Positions 36,911 through 44,680 of a stretch of DNA of 64,000 bases are shown here, piece by piece. A program made the translations under genes and the position numbers. The notes under the pieces are model-generated. The model saw only the letters and a program-made list of their open reading frames with translations. It searched no databases and was not told the origin of the DNA. How positions within the stretch are numbered: the stretch's first letter is position 1; every line of letters begins with the position of its first letter. Source of the stretch: Verrucomicrobiales bacterium (GTDB taxonomy: Bacteria > Verrucomicrobiota > Verrucomicrobiia > Limisphaerales > CAIMTB01); contig JAEUHG010000273.1 of the NCBI GenBank assembly GCA_016795425.1, positions 1 through 64,000 on the forward strand, given 5' to 3'.

Positions 36911-37417
36911 ATGCAACCGCTCGAAGCTCCGGACCCGCATTACCTCTCCGCCGCCGAAGGCTGGCTTGGACTCGGCAATCCCCAGGAGGCCATCGCCGAA
37001 TGGGACCGCCTTTCGGCGAAGGGCCAACGTCACCCGGCCGCCCTGGAGATTCGTTGGCAAATCCTGGCTCGTCTTGCCGATTGGGACCGGGCCTTGGAAG
37101 TAGCCCGGGACCTCGTGGTGGCGGCACCCGACGCGTGCGTGGGCTGGCTTCACCGCGCTTACGCCCTGAGACGCGCCACCACGGGCGGACTCGAACAGGC
37201 CTGGGAAGCCTTGCACCCGGCAGCGGACAAATTTCCCGAAGAGGACGTGGTGGCCTACAACCTGGCCTGTTACGCCACGCAACTCGGTCGACCGGACGAA
37301 GGCTGGGAATGGTATCTCCGAGCCGTGCAGATCAGCGGCGACGGCAAACGCGTCAAGTCGATGGCCCTGCGCGATGACGACCTGAAACCGCTCTGGGACC
37401 GCATCCGGGCTCTTTGA
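36911..37417 (+). CDS. Small TPR protein
   Basis: A 168-residue cytoplasmic protein made of four or five tetratricopeptide helical hairpins (YLSAAEGWLGLGNPQEAIAE; RLADWDRALEVARDLVVAAP; LACYATQLGRPDEGWEWYLR). It ends with KSMALRDDDLKPLWDRIRAL, a pattern often seen at the end of TPR proteins of this kind. There is no signal peptide. Its start is 16 bp from the divergent cyclase gene, so each promoter probably lies within the other's coding region or the two are regulated together. Role unknown. Confidence 0.83.
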   Translation: MQPLEAPDPHYLSAAEGWLGLGNPQEAIAEWDRLSAKGQRHPAALEIRWQILARLADWDRALEVARDLVVAAPDACVGWLHRAYALRRATTGGLEQAWEALHPAADKFPEEDVVAYNLACYATQLGRPDEGWEWYLRAVQISGDGKRVKSMALRDDDLKPLWDRIRAL

Positions 37418-37710
37418 TACATATCAGATCCGGAAGTCGTTCCAACGCCAGCATCCTCCTGCTCGAGGATAGGGCGCCTCAGCGATGCGCGCCGCACTCT
37501 CGAAGTCGACGGCAGCACCTGCACCAATCCCCGGTGGCCACCAACACGTCGTATCTCATGGGCTACCTGGGCTCGGAGCTTCATCGAAAGCCACGCATGG
37601 GGAATCCGAGATCGTCAAATATCCATTCACGGGAACCGCCAGCACCGCGACGGAATCATCAGTTCTTATGACTACCGCGGAGCGCTCAAACTCGTTGATT
37701 GTGTTCGTCA
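37418..37710 (+). other. Gene-free gap; reading frame stays open past the TPR stop
   Basis: 293 bp before the sulfatase-modifying-factor-like gene, whose promoter should be here. In the frame of the preceding TPR gene, after its TGA at 37415, the sequence stays open for 98 codons to a TGA at 37712. Part reads like protein (SFIESHAWGIRDRQISIHG; IISSYDYRGALKLVDCVRQ). There is no start codon with a ribosome site and no family is recognised, so it could be a decayed gene or chance. Confidence 0.35.
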
Positions 37711-38772
37711 ATGAAGACGAAACGAATGGTGCGCCACATCGCGATATTGGCGTTCACCCTGACATCCACCCATTCGATCGGAGCCGAGCCAACCATTGAG
37801 GTGCGAATGATCCCACGGGTGCTGGTTTCCGCCGAACCCGGCTCGACGATCACCATCGAATACGCCGCCGATCTGCCCGCGCAAACGAACTGGGTCACCT
37901 GGACCAACATCCTGATGACGACGCCCACCATTGCGCTTTCGGAATCTGCGGTCGAGTACGTGGGAAAACGCTTCTACCGCGCCAAGAAAATCTCGATCCC
38001 GGAAGATCCAAATCCATCCAATCCTGATCCGAACAATCTGGTGTGGGCACCCGCAGGGTCGTTTGTCATGGGAAGCTCCAACAACGACCTCGGACGAGAA
38101 TCCGACGAGGGCCCCCTCACGACCGTGATCATCGGTCACGGATTCTGGGTGCGCAGGACCGAGACGACACAACTTCAATATCGCTCCGTCATGGGAACCA
38201 ACCCAAGTCGCCACAAAGGAGACGGATTGCCGGTGCATGATGTGGGTTGGGGAGAGGCGGCCGAGTACTGCGCCACCTTCACGGATTTGGAGCGTCAGGC
38301 CGGACGCTTGCCTTTGGGATTTGAATACCGGCTTCCGACCGAGGCGGAATGGGAATACGCGTGCCGAGCCGGAACCACCACGCGCTACCATTGGGGCGAG
38401 GATCCAACCCAATCCCAGGTTGGACGCTACGCCTGGTTCCGCGACAACTCAGATCGTCTCCCACATCCGCCCGCCGCCAAGCTGCCGAATCCCTGGGGGA
38501 TCTACGACATGACCGGAAACGTCCTCGAATGGTGCCTGGACTATTATTCGAATGCGCTATCGGGAGACTCCGCGATCGATCCCATCGTGCTCGTTCAGTC
38601 ATCGTTCAGAATCTGGAGAGGCGGCGATGCTTCCGCCGATCCGGCGCTGCTTCGATCGCCATGGCGAGGTGGCGGCGTGCCCAACTATCCAACCGCCACC
38701 TCCATCTGGGAGGATCCCAGCGCGAAGGTATTCGTTGGCTTCCGCATGGTGCTCGCGAGGCCGATACAGTAA
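37711..38772 (+). CDS. Secreted formylglycine-generating-enzyme (SUMF1) domain protein
   Basis: A 353-residue protein starting at ATG 37711. Signal: IAILAFTLTSTHSIGA. Residues ~27-95 are the short TITIEYAADLPAQTNWVTW ... RFYRAKK module. The rest is an FGE-sulfatase/SUMF1 C-lectin-type domain: VWAPAGSFVMGSSNND, WVRRTETTQLQYRSVMG, VHDVGWGEAAEYCA, LPTEAEWEYACRAGTTTRY, IYDMTGNVLEWCLDYY and FVGFRMVLARP. True formylglycine-generating enzymes use a Cys pair for copper/oxygen chemistry; here I cannot confirm it, and many such domains are structural or carbohydrate-binding. No sulfatase gene is in the window. Confidence 0.88.
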   Translation: MKTKRMVRHIAILAFTLTSTHSIGAEPTIEVRMIPRVLVSAEPGSTITIEYAADLPAQTNWVTWTNILMTTPTIALSESAVEYVGKRFYRAKKISIPEDPNPSNPDPNNLVWAPAGSFVMGSSNNDLGRESDEGPLTTVIIGHGFWVRRTETTQLQYRSVMGTNPSRHKGDGLPVHDVGWGEAAEYCATFTDLERQAGRLPLGFEYRLPTEAEWEYACRAGTTTRYHWGEDPTQSQVGRYAWFRDNSDRLPHPPAAKLPNPWGIYDMTGNVLEWCLDYYSNALSGDSAIDPIVLVQSSFRIWRGGDASADPALLRSPWRGGGVPNYPTATSIWEDPSAKVFVGFRMVLARPIQ

Positions 38773-38936
38773 CGGACAGAAATCGGAACTCAGCCTGCGC
38801 GACCCGGTGGTGTCAGTGTTTCTCGCCAAGCGTTCGCCGCGCGCGACAGAGTCGACTCCCGAGTGGGCATAGTCCGCCGGGATATCTCACCCTTGGCCTT
38901 GCTTCGGACCCGTGCCATGAGAGAAATCATCTCACG

Positions 38937-41027
38937 ATGTCCAAGGCATCCAGTCACAGCCGGTTCGCCCATTTGAATCATTCGCTGCTGGCGGCTCTCC
39001 TCGTTTCTACTGCGTGGCCGCAAACCGGCTCGGCCGATGCCCTGGATCATTGGCATTGGCGCAATCCGCTTCCCAACAGTGTCGGTCTCAAAGGAATCGC
39101 CTTCGGCAATTCCCGTTTTGTTGGCGTCGGCGACGGCGGCTGGATCCTCTCGTCAACCAACCAACAGAATTGGACCACAACCCATGTCGACCCTCCGATG
39201 ACCTTCAACAATGTCATCGCGAACGAGAACGGTTTCCTTGCCTTCGGCTATTGGGAGACCAACGGCGTCATCCTGAAATCGCCCGACGGCTCCTCATGGA
39301 CGTCCCAGACTGCCCCGGAAGCGGCTTGGATGGCGGACGCGGTCTTCGCCCGCAACCAATTCATCGGGGTTGGCTCCGTGCAAACCTCGAACGGCGGCCC
39401 CTCCCTCGCGACCTCCCCCGACGGCCTGCACTGGACCACTCTCGATCTCTCCGCCTTCCCGGATCTGAACCTGAATGGCATCGCCTATGGCGACGGCCGG
39501 TGGGTTGCGGTCGGCGATCGCGGCCTGATTCTTACGTCGACCGATGGCGAGAACTGGAACGTCTCCGAGTCTGGCGCCGTCGAGGATCTCCAAGATATCG
39601 TCTACGGCCACGGCCAGTTCGTGGCAGTCGGCTTCCTGTCTGGGACCAGTACCGTCCTGGATTCGCCGGATGGCGTCGAATGGACGACCCGCCTGTCCCG
39701 AATCGATGGATCACCCACTTCGCCGGACCGACTCGACCTCGATCAGGTGGCTCGAGGCGACACCGGATTCGTGGCCATGGGCTCCGGATCAACCGCCCTG
39801 TTCTCGCCGGACGGCCAGATTTGGACGGAACATACGTTGGGCCAGGTCCTTCTCTACGGCGGGGTTGCCTACGGCAACGGGCAATGGGTTGCCGGCGGAC
39901 GGGCGCTGATGCCGACGACCTCCTTCACGACCGCACTTTTCACTTCGGTCGACGGCCGCGAATGGACGGATCACACGGGTGGCGTTTCGAGCGTGACCCA
40001 AAATGGGATCGCCTTTGGAAATGACGTCTATGTGACGGTTGGGACCGGTGGCCGCATCGCGCGGTCGACCAATGGCATCGATTGGTCGTTGACCGAGTCC
40101 TTGGGAACGTCGACCGACCTCGCCCGCGTGATCCACACGGGAAGCCGGTTTCTCGCTTTGGGCAGCCAAGGGAACAACGCCCTGCTCCTGGTTTCCGAGG
40201 ATGGGCGGCAGTGGACCAACCGCACTCCGGTGGTGAGTGGGAGACTCTTGGGGGCCGCTTTCGGCAATGGGCAAAGCATCGTCGTCAGCGGTGGGAGAGT
40301 GTTGTGGTCGACGAACGGCGAGGATTGGGCTCTTTCCACCTCCACTTCGGCCTCCAATCTATTTGACGTGGTGTTCGACGGTCGACAGTTCGTGGCCGCC
40401 GGACAAAACGGGACGATCCAGACTTCCCACAATGGCGTGGATTGGGTGACTCGTCCCGGTTCAACCAACGCTTCTCTGCGCGGCATCGCCTTTGGCGGGT
40501 CCACCTATGTTGCCGTGGGAACTCGTGTGATAGTCGTCTCCACCAACGCGGTGGATTGGGTCACCCGTCACACCGGAGAGTTCGCCTTGCAGTCGGTCGC
40601 CTATGGCGGCGGATGGTTCGTGGCGGCCGGGAGTGGTTTCGGGCCTTTCCCTTTCGACGTCGTGCTCACGTCATCGGACGGGCGGCAATGGACGAAACGG
40701 TACTTGGGCGGGATGTTGTTTCCCCGGTGCCTGGCGTTTGATGGGCGGTCGTTCCTGCTGGGCGGCACAAGAGGAGCCATCCTTCAATCCGATCCGATCG
40801 CCTCCCGCGCTCCTTCATCCCTTATCCTGCGATGGACCCAAGGAATGGAGCTGTTCCTGACCGGTGACGCCGGCCAGACGTACGCGATCGAGTCCACGGA
40901 GAACCTCGGGTCCGGCCAATTCTGGACCCCGGTAGCAACGGTTCGGGCCGAGTCCGTCCCGGTTCGAATCAACTCGCTCCCCACAGGCGCCCCCCATCAG
41001 TTCTATCGCGCCCGCTCGGAGCCATAA
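38937..41027 (+). CDS. Secreted double beta-propeller protein (14 BNR-like repeats) with FYR module
   Basis: A 696-residue secreted protein starting at ATG 38937, with a signal peptide (SLLAALLVSTAWPQTGSADA). It is built from fourteen ~40-residue repeats of the form 'G(I/V)AxGxxxFVxVGxxGxIxxSxDGxxW' (for example GIAYGDGRWVAVGDRG; GIAFGNDVYVTVGTGG; SVAYGGGWFVAAGSG). Fourteen repeats fit two seven-bladed propellers of the sialidase/photosynthesis-stability (BNR/YCF48) type. The C-terminal ~60 residues are the FYR module (YAIESTENLGSGQFW ... HQFYRARSEP). The function is unknown; no catalytic residues are obvious. An alternative reading from 38349 would start inside the previous gene and is rejected. 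Confidence 0.9.
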   Translation: MSKASSHSRFAHLNHSLLAALLVSTAWPQTGSADALDHWHWRNPLPNSVGLKGIAFGNSRFVGVGDGGWILSSTNQQNWTTTHVDPPMTFNNVIANENGFLAFGYWETNGVILKSPDGSSWTSQTAPEAAWMADAVFARNQFIGVGSVQTSNGGPSLATSPDGLHWTTLDLSAFPDLNLNGIAYGDGRWVAVGDRGLILTSTDGENWNVSESGAVEDLQDIVYGHGQFVAVGFLSGTSTVLDSPDGVEWTTRLSRIDGSPTSPDRLDLDQVARGDTGFVAMGSGSTALFSPDGQIWTEHTLGQVLLYGGVAYGNGQWVAGGRALMPTTSFTTALFTSVDGREWTDHTGGVSSVTQNGIAFGNDVYVTVGTGGRIARSTNGIDWSLTESLGTSTDLARVIHTGSRFLALGSQGNNALLLVSEDGRQWTNRTPVVSGRLLGAAFGNGQSIVVSGGRVLWSTNGEDWALSTSTSASNLFDVVFDGRQFVAAGQNGTIQTSHNGVDWVTRPGSTNASLRGIAFGGSTYVAVGTRVIVVSTNAVDWVTRHTGEFALQSVAYGGGWFVAAGSGFGPFPFDVVLTSSDGRQWTKRYLGGMLFPRCLAFDGRSFLLGGTRGAILQSDPIASRAPSSLILRWTQGMELFLTGDAGQTYAIESTENLGSGQFWTPVATVRAESVPVRINSLPTGAPHQFYRARSEP

Positions 41028-41105
41028 CGACGGAGATCGTGGGCGGATTGTCATAATTGTCGTCCTCTGGCCGGCCGCCGGTATAGGGTTCTACCCATCC
41101 GTTCC

Positions 41106-42503
41106 ATGAGCATCCACCCGCCCGAGGGACCCGGCGACGAGGCCCCTAGCTGCATTTCATCGTCTTGGCTTCGAGGGTTGCCGCCTGGCCGAAGCCCATC
41201 GCGGATCCGTTGCGCCGCGGTTGGGATGCTGTTGCTGATGTCGCTCGCCCACCTGATACCGGTCCACGCACAACCGCTGCCGTTTGGGGTTTATCCCTGC
41301 CTTACCAATGACATCCCGTCGGGTTACGGAAGCTTCGTGTTCATCAAGAGCACTTCGTACCTGCAGAATTCGTTGGGAGCCGTTGCGGAGGTCGATGGAG
41401 GCTCACGGGCGCTGATCGAACTCATCTCGCCGGTCGATCCCTCGATCACCAATGCCGTTGTCAACGGCCCTGGCGACATTCGGCTCCCTTTGTCGACGGT
41501 GGAGTCTGGAAGCCGCACGCTCTCCTGGTCCGCGACCTTTCCTTCCGAAACGGCGTTGGATGTGGCGCTACCGGCTGGCGCGTGGAACACGCGCATCGCC
41601 GTTCATTCGACTCCCTTTGGCAGCTTTGTCGGTTTCTTCCCATTTGCACCGACGGCGGATGCGCCTCCCGTTCCGCGCTTCGCAAATAGCGAAACCATTG
41701 GGCTCACCGATCCGAATACGAACCATGTGGTGTCGTGGGACCCGTGGCCGGGCTTGGCTGTGGAGGACCGCATTCACTTCGAAGTCATCGACGCCCGAGG
41801 CGACATCGTTTTCTCGGCATCGACGGATTGCAGCGGCAGCGCCCGGCTGACGCCGGGGGCCACCTCCGTTGAGATTCCCGGCGGAACACTCAAAGGCCAG
41901 GCGCGCTACACCTTTTACCTCACGTTTGGAGGAGCCCTTTTCGCCAGCCAGGACCGGAGCGCCCAACTCGTGGAACGCGGCTACCAGGCACGAACCACCC
42001 GACTCAACGTGACCACGGGTGGCCCGGCGGCCAACGATGCCACGCTGACGGATCCCCGTTACACCGCCGCCGGAGACGCCATTATCTTCCGGCTCACCGG
42101 CGAGCCACGGACGGTCTACCATATTCAGTGGTCGACCAACCTGACTTCCTGGAATTTCCAGAACGCCATCACCCTTCCCGCTTCGGGTTTGGCCGACGTC
42201 CGACTCCCCCTCGATAATGATGGAACCGTGCGGCTGTGGCGTGCCACCCGGCCCAGTTCTTCGGACGAAGGCAGCGCCGCAACCTTAACCATCGAACCGG
42301 CGACCCGCGACCGCATGCTCATCACGATTCAGGGCACGCCCGGCATCGTTTACCGGCTGGAATCGACCACTAATTTCGTCACCTGGAACCGCCTGCCCTT
42401 TGGTCTGAATGTGTCGCCAGCCACCGGCCGCGCCGTCTTCGCGGTCCTTTACAGCCGCGGTCCCGGCATCAACGCGTACCGCGTGGTCAGCGCCACCCCT
42501 TGA
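41106..42503 (+). CDS. Secreted beta-rich protein with two FYR-type modules
   Basis: A 465-residue exported protein of unknown function. It has a long N-terminal region before a hydrophobic signal (VGMLLLMSLAHLIPVHA, residues ~38-54), so the start could also be internal (ATG ~41226). The middle is beta-sandwich-like with no recognised domain (FVFIKSTSYLQNSLGA; FVGFFPFAPTAD). The C-terminus contains two copies of the module: YHIQWSTNLTSWNF ... VRLWRAT and YRLESTTNFVTWNR ... AYRVVSATP. It is the last plus-strand gene before the minus-strand CHAT cassette, with a 153 bp convergent gap. Confidence 0.78.
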   Translation: MSIHPPEGPGDEAPSCISSSWLRGLPPGRSPSRIRCAAVGMLLLMSLAHLIPVHAQPLPFGVYPCLTNDIPSGYGSFVFIKSTSYLQNSLGAVAEVDGGSRALIELISPVDPSITNAVVNGPGDIRLPLSTVESGSRTLSWSATFPSETALDVALPAGAWNTRIAVHSTPFGSFVGFFPFAPTADAPPVPRFANSETIGLTDPNTNHVVSWDPWPGLAVEDRIHFEVIDARGDIVFSASTDCSGSARLTPGATSVEIPGGTLKGQARYTFYLTFGGALFASQDRSAQLVERGYQARTTRLNVTTGGPAANDATLTDPRYTAAGDAIIFRLTGEPRTVYHIQWSTNLTSWNFQNAITLPASGLADVRLPLDNDGTVRLWRATRPSSSDEGSAATLTIEPATRDRMLITIQGTPGIVYRLESTTNFVTWNRLPFGLNVSPATGRAVFAVLYSRGPGINAYRVVSATP

Positions 42504-42656
42504 AGCCAATTTAACCCGCGTGGCTCACCGGCTGGGGCATCGCCGCGGTTTCGCGGCCATGCGCACCGTGGGACGGCGGTCCGATGCCGGTTCAAAAATT
42601 GGGACCCACGCGGAGAAGAGCGGCTCCGACCGCATCCCGAAGTCAGGATTCCGACG

Positions 42657-43082
42657 TCAAGGCGTCTCCATGGCCCCGGAGACACCCAGGCCGCCGTCCA
42701 CCAAACCCCTGCCGGTCGGACGCTGCCCCTTTGCGGGAAGGTCCAGGAAGAACTTGGCGATGGCGACCTGACCACGGTCTCGTGCGAGGTCGAGGGGGGA
42801 TTTCCCGTTCAGACCCGCAGCCTGAGTATCTGCGCCTCCGGCGACGAGGGCCTTCACGATGGGCAGATTTCCTCTCAGGGAGGCCAGATGCAGGGCGGTC
42901 CAGCCGTTGGTGTCTTTTGCATTGAGATCCGAGCGCGCCTCGATGTGTTGCTGAACCAACCTCAGATCATCCCGCAAAACGGCTTGGTGCAGGGACGTTC
43001 TGGGCGGCTCGGGCCGACAGGCCAACAGCAGCCATCCGCAACAGGCGAGCAGGACCACGTTCCCAACACTTCGAGTTCGCAT
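42657..43082 (-). CDS. Ankyrin-repeat lipoprotein, last gene of the CHAT cassette
   Basis: A 141-residue protein with a lipobox: hydrophobic VVLLACCGWLLLAC, with Cys22 as the likely lipidated residue. Three ankyrin repeats follow (SLHQAVLRDDLRLVQQHIEA; GWTALHLASLRGNLPIVKAL; GKSPLDLARDRGQVAIAKFF). The tail is Gly/Pro-rich. It begins 64 bp after the stop of the TIR-like/TPR gene on the same strand, so it is plausibly cotranscribed with the cassette. It could be an immunity, sensing or anchoring component (inference), or an unrelated neighbour. Confidence 0.85.
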   Translation of the reverse strand: MRTRSVGNVVLLACCGWLLLACRPEPPRTSLHQAVLRDDLRLVQQHIEARSDLNAKDTNGWTALHLASLRGNLPIVKALVAGGADTQAAGLNGKSPLDLARDRGQVAIAKFFLDLPAKGQRPTGRGLVDGGLGVSGAMETP

Positions 43083-43146
43083 GCCTTACCCTTACTCCTC
43101 CGCTGGACACCGGCCAACGTCCTTCCTGCGGCACAGGCGTTGATGG

Positions 43147-44619
43147 TTACGTCTTGGGTCCGACTGCGGAGGGAGACAACGCCTTCCATTCGGCATGGAC
43201 CTGGCGCAACCGCGCTCCCTGGAACTGCTGCGACTCGCGCATCCACTGCGGCACATTCAACTCTCCCAGCTTCTTGGACCATTGGGCCATGGCCTGGTCG
43301 TCCCCCAAACCCAACGCGGCCTCCCACATCGTCGCCAACATCCAGAATTTGGTTTCGTCGCCAATGTCTTCTTCGAGCCGAGGGGTGACATACCGAATGA
43401 CGTCCTTACGCACTTTCCGTGCCGTCACCGAATCGGCGATGGCTTCGTCGAAGTGCCCGACTTTGGCGGATTCCACGGCACGCACGTCGAGCAGATAGGC
43501 GAGATTGATGCCGTTGTAGTAGTCCTGCCGCAGCATGAATCCGCGTTGGTAGGCGGAGATGCTTTGGTCGAGGCAATCGGGCAGTTTCTGAAGGTCCCAA
43601 AGTCTCTTGTGCACGGCTCCCCAGAGTCCGAGCGTCTCGGGATCATTGGTGGTGTCGGGAGAGAGCCGGATCAGGATGGCGTGGGCATCCCGCAAGGCCT
43701 GTTCGGGATTGGGCTGCTTTGATTTGAACGTCGCGAGGGCCAACTGCTGGAGCACGTGCGGGTCCTGTGGATTCACCTTGAGCAACTCCTCCAGGACGAC
43801 ACGGGCTTCCGCAAAATCGCTGGCTTTGATGGCGGCGCGTGCACGCTCCATCAATGTTTTGGCCGATTCCTTGGGGACATCAGCCGCCTCGACTGGCGCC
43901 GTCGGCATCGAACGTTCCGCCGGTGCGCGCAATCCTCGGGATGGGCTCGGCATGGGGAGGCTGCCCGCCTCGGAGGTGACGCTCAAACCATCGACCGAAC
44001 CACCGAGACCACGGGTGACGCGCCGCCTGGGCGAAGGACCCTGGGGCAACGAAACCGTCGCGGCCAAGCCCGATGGCGAGGTGGCCGGGGCCGGGCTCGG
44101 CGCTGCCGGCGCCTCGGGAGCGACCGACTCGCTGGGAGGCCGCAGCGGCAACATCGAGTACACCGGGCTGTCCACGCGACCCTCCTTCAGAATCTCGCGG
44201 ATGGCCTTGGTCAGATCCGTCGCGAAACGTTTGGCCTCCTGGACCCCAACATCCTCGCCCAGGTGCTTGTAGCGCCGGATGACGATGTGGTTCACATCGA
44301 ACGGGCTCTTAAACTCCGATTCCGCGACGACAATCGTGGCCCGTGGACGAAGCCCGTATCGCACCCCCAATTCGAACGCGGCGTTCACGTTGTACGTCGA
44401 GAGATCCGCGATCACGAGGTCCGCGCGCAGCAGTTGCTCGTACATCGGGATATCGATGGTGCCGCTATGGATGATCTCATCGGCGCGGACGCATTCCAGG
44501 CCGGCGGCTTCAACGGCCTGTTTGATGACGCCATAGGAGGCGTCGAGATTGATCATCCGTCCGTTTGCCAGGTCGGTCTTCGTTCCGAATCCCTGGACCA
44601 CGAAGCATTTCTTTTTCAT
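43147..44619 (-). CDS. Nucleoside-deoxyribosyltransferase/TIR-like protein with TPR-S-like C-terminus
   Basis: A 490-residue cytoplasmic protein. Residues ~1-150 form a Rossmann-like domain of the nucleoside 2-deoxyribosyltransferase/TIR type: CFVVQGFG, LECVRADEIIHSGTIDIPMY, then ADLVIADLSTYNVNAAFELG. Asp67/Asp72 and the Glu83 of 'ELG' correspond to the catalytic region of these enzymes. A long Pro/Ala/Ser linker (~160-240) leads to a helical domain resembling the 'TRAFs-binding'/TPR-S repeats used in bacterial conflict systems (LGLWGAVHKRLWDLQK, QRGFMLRQDYYNGINLAYLL). Third gene of the cassette, 61 bp after the paralogous gene. It is predicted to be an NAD/nucleotide-cleaving effector or sensor (inference). 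Confidence 0.8.
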   Translation of the reverse strand: MKKKCFVVQGFGTKTDLANGRMINLDASYGVIKQAVEAAGLECVRADEIIHSGTIDIPMYEQLLRADLVIADLSTYNVNAAFELGVRYGLRPRATIVVAESEFKSPFDVNHIVIRRYKHLGEDVGVQEAKRFATDLTKAIREILKEGRVDSPVYSMLPLRPPSESVAPEAPAAPSPAPATSPSGLAATVSLPQGPSPRRRVTRGLGGSVDGLSVTSEAGSLPMPSPSRGLRAPAERSMPTAPVEAADVPKESAKTLMERARAAIKASDFAEARVVLEELLKVNPQDPHVLQQLALATFKSKQPNPEQALRDAHAILIRLSPDTTNDPETLGLWGAVHKRLWDLQKLPDCLDQSISAYQRGFMLRQDYYNGINLAYLLDVRAVESAKVGHFDEAIADSVTARKVRKDVIRYVTPRLEEDIGDETKFWMLATMWEAALGLGDDQAMAQWSKKLGELNVPQWMRESQQFQGARLRQVHAEWKALSPSAVGPKT

Positions 44620-44680
44620 TGCTGAAAGCCGGGGGAATAAGTTTCGCGTGGAGGCTGAACGGTTCGATCCTGGTGCCCAT

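Noticed and set aside
38349..38936. Upstream extension of the propeller gene into the SUMF1 gene
   Set aside because: It overlaps a well-supported domain in another frame; a clean signal peptide begins at ATG 38937.
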